NCBI GenBank assembly: GCA_001662425.1
Contig: BDDC01000291.1
Coordinates: forward strand, 1 to 64,000
Direction: 5' to 3'
From: Chlamydomonas sphaeroides
Taxonomy: Eukaryota; Chlorophyta; Chlorophyceae; Chlamydomonadales; Chlamydomonadaceae
Length of the DNA stretch: 64,000 nt
Within the stretch, counting starts at the first letter, position 1, and the number at the start of each line of letters is the position of its first letter. This document shows positions 44,491 to 55,284 of the stretch, piece after piece. Made by a program: the position numbers and the translations under genes. The notes under the pieces were generated by a model. It was given only the letters and a program-made list of their open reading frames with translations. It did not search any database and was not told the origin of the DNA.

Positions 44491-47400
44491 ATGGCGCCAC
44501 GGATCTTCCCGTTTGCCCAGGGCAGGAGCGAGGGCAACAAGAGCATGAAGGAGCTGGTGAGACCGGTCGCTCGGCATGCGTCGCTATAACGCTCTCGTTC
44601 CGCGAGTGCTGCGCCGGCTCAGAGCTTCTAGAGCGCTGTCGGCGTGCCTACTGTGTCGTGTTTGGCTCGATTGTTGTCACGGCGGTTTGGCTTGCGCGAC
44701 GTTGTGCAATACACTTGCGTTCATTGGGCCATCTGCGGAACCCACATACTACGTTCACAAAAGCTGCAGGCCATCAAACAGCGGTTGATCCGGCTTAGGG
44801 TTACTTGCTGCCAACCGGTCGGCGCGCCAACGATCCCCACACCCCGACGGGCGGTCTGCTGTTGGAGCAGCGTCGCCACTGCAACATGTCGTTGGCGGGT
44901 TCCGAAGCGACGTCGCGGTGTCGGAGCTGGCATTCCGAAGCTTTCTGTCGCAACTGCAAGCCGCGCCGACACGTGCCCGCTGCCTTGTCCTCCCGCGCAG
45001 CTCGGCGGCAAGGGCGCCAACCTCTGCGAGATGGCCAAATGCGGCCTCGCCGTACCGCCCGGCTTTACCATCACGACAGAGGTCTGCGAGGAGTACCACA
45101 AGTGCGGTAAGTCAACCGCCCTTCGCCCTCTCTTTTTGCAAAAACTAGACACCCCAGCTGCACGCATCCCTTTCCCCGACCTTCCCACACGTCTCCAGTG
45201 AATCGCCCATCTGTGTGAAACGGGCGGCGCCCCGCAGCAGGGGACGCTACCCCCAGCTAGCCCTCCGCAATCGTCACATGTAACCGGTATCGCATGCGCT
45301 ATCCCTGTACCTTTCCATACCTCACTCCACCGCCTGCCCGCCCTCGCCGCAGGCGGCAAGCTGCCGGCCAGCCTGATGGCCGAGGTCAAGACCGCCGTCG
45401 CGGGCGTGGAGGCCGAGATGGGGCTCAAGTTCGGCGACCCATCTGCGCCGCTGCTCTTCTCCGTGCGCTCCGGCGCCGCGGTAAGCCGCCACCGCCACCG
45501 CCACCGCCGCCAGCCCATCGCACACCCCCTCGCCCGCCGCTGCGCTGCTCTGCGCTGCACGTCGATGGCTCGGGATGCTCGCTCACGTGGTGCACCATTG
45601 ATCAGCCCCGGGGGGGCCCAGCGCCCAGGCTGTCTCGCGCCCCGCTGCACCGCCCGGGGCCGCACGCAACGCGACGCCCCGCTGCCTGACCTGTCCCTCC
45701 CTGTACTCCCTGTCCACTCCCCCTGCCCTCTCTCCCGCCGTCCTCTCCCTGTCCTGGCCGCCAGGTGTCCATGCCCGGCATGATGGACACGGTGCTCAAC
45801 CTGGGCTGCAACGACCAGGTCGTCGAGGGCCTCGCAGCAAAGTTCGGCGCCCGCTTCGCCATGGACTGCTACAGGTACGACATGCTGCCGTACGGATCCG
45901 TGTCCCGCCTCGCGCAGCCTCCGCCGCCCGCTCCCTGCACGCAGTCAGCCGACGGGCAGCGACGCAGCCGCGACCACGCAGCGTGCGCACCCAAGCTGAC
46001 CCGGCCGCACGCCTCCCAATGTGTGCCTGCCTGTGCAACCGGTTGCGCTTCTCGCAGGCGGCTGCTGCAGATGTTCGGCGACGTCGTGCTGGGCATCCCG
46101 CACGAGGACTTCGAGCACAAGCTGACGGCGCTCAAGGTCGCGCGCGGCGTGCAGTACGACGTGCAGCTTGGCGCCGAGGACCTGAAACAGCTGGTGGCCG
46201 AGTACAAGGCGGTCTACGTAGCGCATAGCAAGGCGCTGCCGCAGGACCCCTGGGAGCAGATGGCCATGGGCATCAACGCTGTGTTCGGGTGAGCAGCGGC
46301 GGGTCGAGCGGGTGAAGCGGACGCGCGTGTGTGTTCAACTTCATAGGGCCGAGATAGAGAAGCGCCGCGTGTTGCTAGCTGTGGCTTTGCTACCCTGATC
46401 TGTTGGGCCAAGGCGGGCTTGTGAGGTTCGTGTGATTTGACGCTTGCCTGCGTGAATGCGTGCGCGTCTCGGGCGTGTGGTCTAGGGGACGATTCGCGGG
46501 GTGCGGGCGAAGGCCCCGGCTTTGGGGTTGCGTTGCACCCATCCAGCTGCTCTTCACGACACCGCGCGCCCACCCCAGTCCCCTCCGCGCCCTCACTCGC
46601 TCCCCGCCTCCTTTTCCCTCAGCTCCTGGAACATCCCCCGCGCCATCAAGTACCGCGAGATCAACAAGATCACCGGGCTCAAGGGCACCGCAGTCAACGT
46701 GCAGACCATGGTGGGCTGGCGCGCTGGGACTGGGGCCGGGAAGAGAACGCGCCGAGCGCTGGCGTGGAAAATGGCGCATGGGATCTCGGGAGCGCCGCGA
46801 CTGGGTTGGTCGTGGGACGGGGGCGCGCTAGGTCGGCTCGCGGGAGCGGGAGTTGACGGGACGCTTCCGCGACGCTTCCGCGATGAGGGCCAGAACGCGA
46901 GGGTGGCGGGGGCGTTTTAAGACACGCACACCACGCTGCCCCGCGCGCGCCGCTCCCTGCTGTATCTCCCCATCCCTGCCCCACCCACCTGCAGGTGTTT
47001 GGCAACATGGGCGACACCAGCGGCACCGGCGTCTGCTTCACGCGCAACCCCGCCAACGGCGTGCGCGAGCTGTTTGGCGAGTTCCTCATCAACGCCCAGG
47101 TGCGAGTGCGGCGCATGCGGCACAGGGCCGCTGGGAAACGTGGCAGTATGGGACCGCTGCACCGCCCTCGCTGGACGAGGCCACACCGCTCCCGACCCTT
47201 GCCGCCTCCGCGCCGCTGCTGCCCGTCGCCTACCCTCCGCCTGCTGCCCCTGCTGCGGCCCCCAGGGCGAGGACGTGGTCGCGGGCATCCGCACGCCCAT
47301 GCCCATCAAGCTCATGGCGGACGTGATGCCGCCCATCTACGCCGAGCTGCTGGCCAACACCACCATGCTGGAGAAGCACATGAAGGACATGCAGGTGGGC

Positions 47401-50400
47401 GCTGGGCGGCCGCCGTGTGGGGGCCCTGCGTTTGTGAAGGGGTGGGGCGTAGGCGCGCTACAAGAGGGGAGAGCTGGGCAGGGCAAGGACAGGGCGCGCG
47501 GTGCAGGGAGGGTGTCAGCGGGCCGAGCTAAGGGACGGCGGCGCGCAAGCCACCACACGTGGCGCCGGCTGCCGGCTTCGCTCGCTGCCTCGCATCGTGC
47601 GCGCTGGCCTGACCCCCGTCGCGCTCCTCGCTCCCTCCACTCCCTTCCCCGCCTGTGCCTCTGCCTCCGGACCAGGACGTGGAGTTCACGGTGCAGGAGG
47701 GGCGGCTGTTCATGCTGCAGTGCCGCAACGGCAAGCGCACCGGCACGGCGGCGCTGCGCGTGGCGCTGGACCTGGTGGACGAGGGCCTCATCACCACCGA
47801 TGAGGCGGTGTGCATGGTGGAGCCGCGCCACCTGGACCAGCTGCTGCACCCGCAGGCGCGTAGATAAAGTGCTTGAGCAAACAGCGTTGCCTTAACACAG
47901 CGGCTGGTGATGTGGCGATTGTGCTGCCCAGAGGATGCCGTTGTGGCGGTGATGCCGGCGATGGCTGTGAGCCGCGCTGGATGCGTGGAGGGGAGGGAGG
48001 GGCTGGGCCTGCGGCGTGTCGCGTTGGCCGCCCAAGCCTGCCTGCCAACATCACCCGCCTCCCTGGGCTCGTGCAATGTCCGCCCCGCAGTTTGAGGATG
48101 AGAAGAAGTACGCCAAGGACGTCCTCACGCGCGGCCTGGCTGCCTCGCCCGGTAAGGCCAGGCAGCGGCCTCACCAGCCCTGCCTCGTCTGCCGCTGCTG
48201 ACACGCCCGTGCCCAGGCTTCCGCTCTCGCCAGTCCCCGCGCTTCACCTCCCTCAACCCGCTCGCCCCTGCACCGCCGCAGGCGCCGCCGTCGGCCGGCT
48301 GGTGTTTTCGGCCGAGGAGGCGGAGGAGTGGAAGGCGCGCGGTGAGCGCATCATCCTGTGCCGCCACGAGACCAGCCCCGAGGACGTGGGCGGCATGCAC
48401 GTGGCCGAGGGTATCCTCACCTGCCGCGGCGGCATGACCAGCCACGCGGCCGTGGTGGCTCGCGGCTGGGGCAAGCCCTGCATCTGCGGCTGCGAGGCTC
48501 TGGCCATCGACCTCAAGACCAAGGTGCGGGCCGTGCGCAGGGGCTGGGGGTTTTGCGTGGGACGTGGAGAAGGTGGGTGGGGGCGCTGCTTGGACCTTTG
48601 GGAGACCGCGGCAGCGGGAAGTGGGGACGGGGAGGGGCCCCGAATCGCAGCTTCGTGCGAGGGCTCAAGTATTGGTGGCGGAACCGAGCCCCCGGCTGAG
48701 TGTTGGCCGTGCGCCGTGCGCTCCCTCGCCCGCTCGTCGTTGTGCAGACGCTGACGGTCGAGGTGGCGGGCAAGGCGGTGCACCTGGCCGAGGGCGACTG
48801 GCTCAGCCTCAACGGCACCACGGGCGAGGTCATCAAGGGCGCGCAGGGGCTCAAGAAGGCCGAGGTCACGGGCGGCGCGCTGGGCACGCTCATGGGGTGA
48901 GCGCCGAGCTGGCGGGGGAAGCTTGGGCCCGATCTGGCCTCGCGTCGACCCGTTGCGTGGCGCACAGCATGCGGCGCAAGCAGGCTCCGCCGCCGGCCGG
49001 TCGCCCTACACCCTGTCCTCGGACACGAACCCTGGACGCCGCCGCTTGCCTCGTCCCCTCCGTAGCCCTGCCGCAGCTGTGTGGAAAAGGCTCGCAAGCA
49101 CTCGACTCGTTGGGCCTGCCCAGTGCTTGGGACGCGAACCCTGACCCTCTCTTCCGCCCCTCCCCCGCCCTTCCCCCGCCGCGCAGCTGGGTGGACAAGG
49201 CTCGCAAGCTGCGTGTGCTGACCAATGTGGACACGCCCGAGGACGCGCTCGTCGCGCGCACCAACGGCGCGCAGGGCATCGGGCTGTGCCGTACGGAGCA
49301 CATGTTCTTCTCCACGCACGAGCGCATCGCGGCGGTGCGGCGCATGATCGCAGAGGAGGAGCTGGAGAGCAGCCACAAGGTGGAGGCGCTGGAGGAGCTG
49401 CAGGGCTACCAGCGGCGCGACTTCGAGGGCCTCTTCAAGTGAGGTCTTCTCCCCTCGTGCCCTCGTCCCTGCGTGTGCCTACTTGATGAACCCCACGGGC
49501 CATGCTGCCCTGCTTTGCTCCGGCGTATTTCTCCTTGCGCCTGCTGGCCGAGGGGTGTGTGACGCACCTGGGAGCGCCGGCGCTTGGTGAAGTCTCCATG
49601 CGCGTGACTGCCGCCCCCCTGCCCTCCTGCTCCCCTCCTGCTCCGCTCCCCGCCTCTCCCCGCCCCTGCCAGGGCCATGGACGGCCTGCCCGTCACCATC
49701 CGGCTGCTGGACCCCCCGCTGCACGAGTTCCTGCCGCAGGAGGGGCCCGCCATGGACGCGCTGTGCAAGCAGCTGGCGCTGGAGCTGGGGGCCACCGTGG
49801 AGCGAGTGGAGGCGCGGCTCAACGGCCTGCGTGAGGTGCGGCCCTGGGGCTTGGGCTGCAGCGCAGGCACCGCTGCGAGGTAGAGGCTTGTGGCTGCGCC
49901 GCCCTGGGCCCCAAGGCTGCCTGTCCGAATGCCCGCCAGCCTGTGACGGGCGCTGGCGCGGCTTGTCCTCGTGCGTGTTTTCCTCACCTGTGCCGCGGCC
50001 GCGTGTCGTTCCGCCGCAGGTCAACCCCATGATGGGCCTTCGCGGCTGCCGCCTGGGCATCGTGCACCCCGAGGTGCGCACCGCCCGGGCACATGGCCGC
50101 CGCCCCGGTTTCTCCTGCCGCCGCTGCAGCGCATGGGCTGCCTGCCTCCTGCCTCCCTCGTCCTTCGCCAGGCCTTGACCTGCCCCTCCCTCCGCCTTCT
50201 CTCTCCCTCCTTGCCGCCCTCCCTCCTCGCCATCACCCAGATCACGGAGATGCAGGCCATGGCCATCTTCGAGGCCGCCGCCGCGGTGCAAGCCGCGGGC
50301 TGCCACGTGCACCCGCACATCATGGTGCCGCTTGTGGCCACTACGGAGGAGATGGACCACCAGATGGCCATCATCCACGCCGCCGCCAAGGCCGTCATCG

Positions 50401-51371
50401 CCAAGACCGGCGTCAAGGGTGGGTGGCGAGGGCTGGGATGGGGCGGGGCGGTCGGCTGCGACATGCCCGTGGAGCTGTGGGCGGTGAGGATCAGCGGTCC
50501 GTGATGATGGGTGAGGGCGTGGCGTATGCGCCTGGCCGGGCTGGCGGCTGACCTGCCACACTCTTGAGGTTTGCTGCTGCCTGGCCCCCACACACGCCCG
50601 CTTCCGCAGTCAACTACAAGGTGGGCACCATGATCGAGGTGCCGCGCGCCGCGCTGCAGGCGGGCCGCCTGGCGGAGCGCGCCGAGTTCTTCTCGTTCGG
50701 CACCAACGACCTGACTCAGATGACGTGAGCACCCGCGCCAAGCTGGCGCCGCTGGCTGCTGGCCAGCTGCTGCTCGTGCTGTGGCCTTCGCCCAGCATGC
50801 AGGGCCCCTGCCGCCCTGACCACCATCCACGTTGACCCCGTGCCCTCCGCGCTGCGCCGCCCTCCCGCACTGGCCCGTCTCCTCCCCCGCAGCTACGGCA
50901 TCAGCCGCGACGACGCGCAGGCCAAGTTCCTGTCGCACTACACGCGCAACGGCATCCTGCAGTCGGACCCGTTCGACACGCTCGACGTCATTGGCGTGGG
51001 CGAGATGATCAAGATCGCGGTGGAGCGCGGCCGCGCCACCAAGCCCGACCTGGAGCTCGGCATCTGCGGCGAGCACGGTGGCGACCCCAACTCGGTACGT
51101 CTTGGGCGTGAGTTGTGGCGTGGGTGGTGGCATCAGGGGCCGCACAAGGGGAGCGAGGGGGGCGAGGGCGAATGCGATGGGGCGGGTGCTGCGCGCTGCT
51201 GTGTCGGCGCTTGTGGACGGGCCCCTTGACACCTCTTGCCCACCCCGCTGCCGCCGCCTGCAGGTCATGTTCTTCCACAAGGCCGGCCTCGACTACGTCT
51301 CCTGCTCGCCGCTGCGCGTGCCCATCGCGCGCCTGGCGGCGGCGCAGGCGGCCATCAAGGGCAAGAAGTGA
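44491..51371 (+). CDS. PPDK: Pyruvate, phosphate dikinase (PPDK)
   Basis: PPDK interconverts pyruvate, ATP and phosphate with PEP, AMP and pyrophosphate. Nineteen exons give 888 residues: 44491-44556, 45001-45106, 45353-45480, 45765-45874, 46058-46288, 46623-46710, 46995-47099, 47266-47394, 47676-47855, 48091-48151, 48282-48523, 48748-48896, 49187-49438, 49673-49835, 50020-50073, 50241-50418, 50610-50724, 50893-51094 and 51264-51371. The ATP-grasp half starts with LLGGKGANLCEMA. The swivelling phosphohistidine domain reads CRGGMTSHAAVVARGWGKP, with catalytic His456 and the regulatory Thr454 that PDRP phosphorylates in plants. The PEP/pyruvate domain has GIGLCRTEHMFF, EFFSFGTNDLTQMT and GICGEHGGDP, with catalytic Cys at about residue 844. 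The protein starts almost at the mature fold (MAPRIFPFAQG), so no transit peptide is visible and a cytosolic enzyme is likely. Intron 9 needs a GC donor (CAG|GCGCGT). Confidence 0.98.
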
Positions 51372-52703
51372 GCCGGTGGCGCGTTCGGCGGAGCTGGCTC
51401 GGATGGCGCGAGCGCTTCATCAGGCGCGGGAACTGATACTACGGAACTGTGTTGAGAGCCTGCGCTTGGCGGCACGCTTGTGCGCTGTTGTGATTTGATG
51501 GCAACGGTTGGTTTGGTGGTTCGGATGTGCTCCGAAGTGAACGTGGCGTTGTTGTGGGTGGCTGGTAGTGGTGTGGAGACCACCGACACGAACGGCTGGG
51601 CATCTTCTGCGTTGCACCGGAGCGGCGAGTCCTTGGCGGCGGCGGCCGGGGCTTCGCCAGCTGGCAGGCCCCGGCCTGCCCGCTATCGTGACAGGGACAT
51701 TCAATGCGGCGGGGTCTTGCATGCGGCGTGAGTCGAGCAGTTGGGGCGTTGGAGTCTGTGGTGTGCAGGGTGGTGTGCTTGTTCGTGGGAAAGAGCGCGA
51801 CATATCAGCGGCAGCGCTAACTCAACGCAGCGGCCTGGCAGCGTGCCGCAGAGCGCATATTTTCTTTCCTTGCGTCGTGTGAAGAATAAGGCCGCGCGGG
51901 CACGCGACTGCCCCGCGTGTCACCGCCGCGGTGCCCATCCATTGTGCTAGTGAGTGCGGCCTCGTGAGTACGGCCTGGAAGTATGTCTTGTCGTACTTTG
52001 GCGCAGGGGAGACTTCTTCCCTGCTTTGGCGTTGCTGATATAATTCACTTCCTGGGGCTGCGGTCCGACTTGTCACCCTTGCCGACTTCTCATCCCTGCA
52101 TAGAAGCATTTAGGCGCCTGCGAGTATGGGCTGGCACATAGCCCGTCCCATGTAACCTTGCCGCGCCAGACACACGTTCCTCGGAGCCCTTCTCGCACCA
52201 TCCCACATCCCGTGTCCCGTGTCCCGTGCGCCCCTCCGAGCCCGCCCCGGTGCCCCACGTTCAGCCGCTGCGCTGGCTGCCATTGACCTGTCGCAGCCCT
52301 CTTTCAAGGCTCCGGCACAGCATGGGGCACATACTGCGGTATGGTAGTTAACCCATACCCACAACCTGCACCACCACGCATCTCGCCCACGCAAAGCTCA
52401 CCCACGCCATCCAGCGCGGCGCTGCCCTCCTGCAGCCCCCACATCCCCCTCGGTCACACGCAACGGCTGCTGGGTCAAGTGCACACGCCTTGGTACACAG
52501 CCTCTCACGGGCCGCCCAAGCCGCTCCACCTCCGGCCCTATCCACCGGGCGACCGCCCTCCCAGCCGCTGGCCTCTCCCGCCAGCCGACCTCCGGCTTCC
52601 CGCCACAGCACGCCACCCATGGCCCTCAGCAGCGCCGAGGCGGCCCTGCATCCGTCCTGCAGCTCAGCTCGCCAGCTCTATTACTGTAGAACCAGCGTGG
52701 AAG
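51372..52703. other. Spacer between convergent PPDK and ankyrin genes
   Basis: It holds the PPDK 3' UTR, with a TGTAA at 52151-52155, and the 3' end of the ankyrin gene. No other feature is supported. Confidence 0.45.
52151..52155 (+). terminator. TGTAA polyadenylation signal, probably of PPDK
   Basis: It is about 780 bases downstream of the PPDK stop codon in the right orientation, and no nearer copy was noticed. Confidence 0.45.
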
Positions 52704-55284
52704 TCAGCGCGCCAGCTCCGCCCGCACGAACTTGTATGCGGCCGACCACTGCGGCTGCGCCAGGTCCAGCGGCCGCCGGCCCTGGCCGTTGGCCGCCGAG
52801 CGGTCGGCCCCCGCGGCCAGCAGGCAGCGCACCACCTCCACGTGGCCGCGCATGGCCGCCCAGTGCAGCGCCGTGTTGTCGCCCTGGGCGGCGCAGGAAG
52901 GCAGGAGGTGGGGGTGCAGAATGAAAGTAAAACTGAATGGGGGTGCAGCACGGCACGACACCTCTCGAGAAGTGGCGGCAAGAGGGCTGGAGGCAGGCAG
53001 CGCGGCGCAGGGCGAGGGCGTGGCTGCCTGGCTGCCGGTGGGCAGGGCAGCAGCAGCGCTCCTCCCGACTGGGGCCCTGAGTGCCCGACACCCGCCCCCA
53101 CCCGGCCCCAGCACCTACGCATGGGCACGCCTGCACACACGTTCTTCGCCGTGATGGCCACTGCGGCCACTGCCGCAAAGCCACGTCGCATGACCAGCGC
53201 TTGCCCGAAGCTCCAACGCTCGCCCCTCTGCCCTGCACCAGGCGTCCATCCCCTGCCCAACCCCACCTCCGCCCCTCCCCCCGGGGTTTCCATCCCCAGA
53301 CCCGACATCTGCCCTACTGTCTGCGCACCTTTCCCGTACCCTCATCGTACCCCGCCCACAATCGCCCCGTCCTCACCCCTTCCACGCGCCCCTGCACACC
53401 ATGTCCTCCAGGGAGCGCTCCCCTGCCCCCCATCGTCACCTGCCCACACGCACGAAGCATCTGTCCCTCCCCACCCCCCGCCCATCACACACGCGCCATG
53501 TCCAGGGCTTGCCCCCGCCGGACCCCACCAGTATCCCCCCATCCACGACCAGACCGCAAATGCACCGACGCGTCATCAACCCTGGGTGTGCCGCGCGGGT
53601 CGTGCTCACTATATGTTACCTATTTGTGAACACACAGGGGCGCGCTGTGCCGCGTGTGGGGTTCTGTTCTACTTGACACTTGAACACACAAGTTATGTTC
53701 TTCTGAACACTTGAACACACAGCGACATGCCAACAACCGCACCATGTCCAGGGCGTGCACGTCCGCGCCTCGCTGCAGCAGGTAGCGCACCTGCGGGGTG
53801 GCAGCAGCGGCTGAGCGAGGTCGGGACGCAGCACGCCCATCCGCAATTCCCAGCAACATGCGCAGCCCACAGCCGCAGCAGCAGGAGACGGGGTGCGGCA
53901 AGGGGCGGAGCGGCAGGGAAGCGCGGGCAGCGCAAGGGACACAGGGAAGGGGGGCGCAAGTTGGGCGCAAGGGCGCAGGTTCGGGAGCAGACGCTTGCAG
54001 CAGCGTTGCCAACCAGGAGGCCTCCTGTCTCCAGACCTAACTGCACCGTCAGTGCACCGCCCCACCCAACCACCCCCCGGCTCACGGTGTGCAGGTGGCC
54101 GTTGTGGGCCGCGCGGATGAGCGGCGTCTCCTTCATCTGGCGGCCAGGGGGCGCGGGAGGGGCGGAGCGGCGGCGCGTGGGGTGTGGGCCTCGAGCTTGC
54201 AGGCCCGACCGCCTTGCACGGTGCCGTGCGCCGAGCGGGCGGCATGGCGACGACCAGGCTGGCGCGTCAAAGCGGCGGCGCAGTGCAGGCGGCGGCGCAG
54301 CTCACAGCCCACCTGCATGCGGCGCCCCCCCCCTTGTCCTGCTGTGTGCCCCCTGCCATCATGCCCCCGCTCCCGTGCCAGCTGGCGGCCACTGCCCTTC
54401 CACGCAGGCCGGTCCAAATTCCAAATTCCGAATTCCCAAGCCGTGCCTTTCAAAGCAGCCCAGCATGTGTCCATACCGGTAACCCCTCGTGCCGGCCCCC
54501 GCACCCTGCCCCCATCCCCTGACCCCCTCCCTCCCCTTCCCCTGCAACCCCACCGCCCCACCACGTTGCGCTGCTCGATGTCCGCCCCCTCGTCCAGCAG
54601 CAGCTTGACGCACGACTTGTGGCCTGGCAGGCAGGGAGGGCAGGGAAGGCAGAGGCAGGCCGCGAGCGGGCATGGGGCCACATGGCAGGTTGGCAGCGCG
54701 GGCGCAGGCGTGCACCGGGTTCCTGAGTGCGGCTGCCAGCCACACACTGCTTCCCCCGCGAGGCGTCCGTGCAGCAAGGCGCCGGCGGGTGCAGCCCTCA
54801 AGCAAGGCCCACTGCTAGGCTGGGCGTCCGAGGCAATACGGGGCCTGCCATTGGGCTGCCGTACTGGTGGAGACAAGGCCCACGCTGGTTCTGGAGTGAA
54901 GGGGCACAGCAGCTGGCGCCTACGCTGCAGCGCCAGCCCCCGTGGCGCGCCTGGACAACCCTACCGGGTTTCCCCAAGATCCCACAGGCTCCGCAGCGGC
55001 CCCGGTCGGCCCCAGCAGCAGCCACGCGGCGGGTCGCGGCCTTGTCCTAGCCACCGCGCCCGCCACACGAGCCCCTCCTCCTGCTCCTCTCTCCCTGCCC
55101 TCCGCCGCGCCTCACCGTTGCCTGCCGCCAACAGCAGCGGCGGGTCGCCGCAATGGTCTGCCTCGTTCAGCGGCGCGCCGTCCAGCAGGTGCTCCTGCAG
55201 CCAGTCGTGGTAGCCGTCGCAGGCATCGCGCCAAACGTTGGACTTCTCAGGGATGAACTTGCCGGACAGCAGGTCAAAGGGCAT
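52704..55284 (-). CDS. Small ankyrin-repeat protein
   Basis: A 169-residue protein built almost entirely of ankyrin repeats, which mediate protein binding. Exons are 55284-55116, 54623-54562, 54136-54086, 53790-53743 and 52883-52704, all in phase. Repeats can be read as GAPLNEADHCGDPPLLLAAG, then CVKLLLDEGADIEQRN, then ETPLIRAAHNGHLHT with YLLQRGADVHALD, then NTALHWAAMRGHVEVV with CLLAAGADRSAAN. The last partial repeat ends at FVRAELAR. The first 30 residues include a Trp-containing segment (VWRDACDGYHDWLQEHLLDG). No other domain is present, so partner and role are unknown. An out-of-frame, transit-peptide-like reading frame overlaps the start codon. Intron 4 carries a repeat shared with the SBP-factor gene. 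Confidence 0.85.
53596..53635. repeat. 40-bp element, copy 2, in an ankyrin-gene intron
   Basis: This is 36/40 identical to 33696-33735. It lies in intron 4 of the small ankyrin gene, about 107 bases from the 5' splice site. Between it and the splice site, 53673-53733 contains two copies of ACACTTGAACACACA, a local duplication of related sequence. Confidence 0.85.

Noticed and set aside
49479..50591. A 370-codon minus-strand frame
   Set aside because: It is antisense to PPDK exons 14-16 and their introns.
52341..53714. A 457-codon plus-strand frame, Pro-rich
   Set aside because: It is antisense to the last ankyrin exon and its intron. Its Pro richness comes from C-rich intron sequence.
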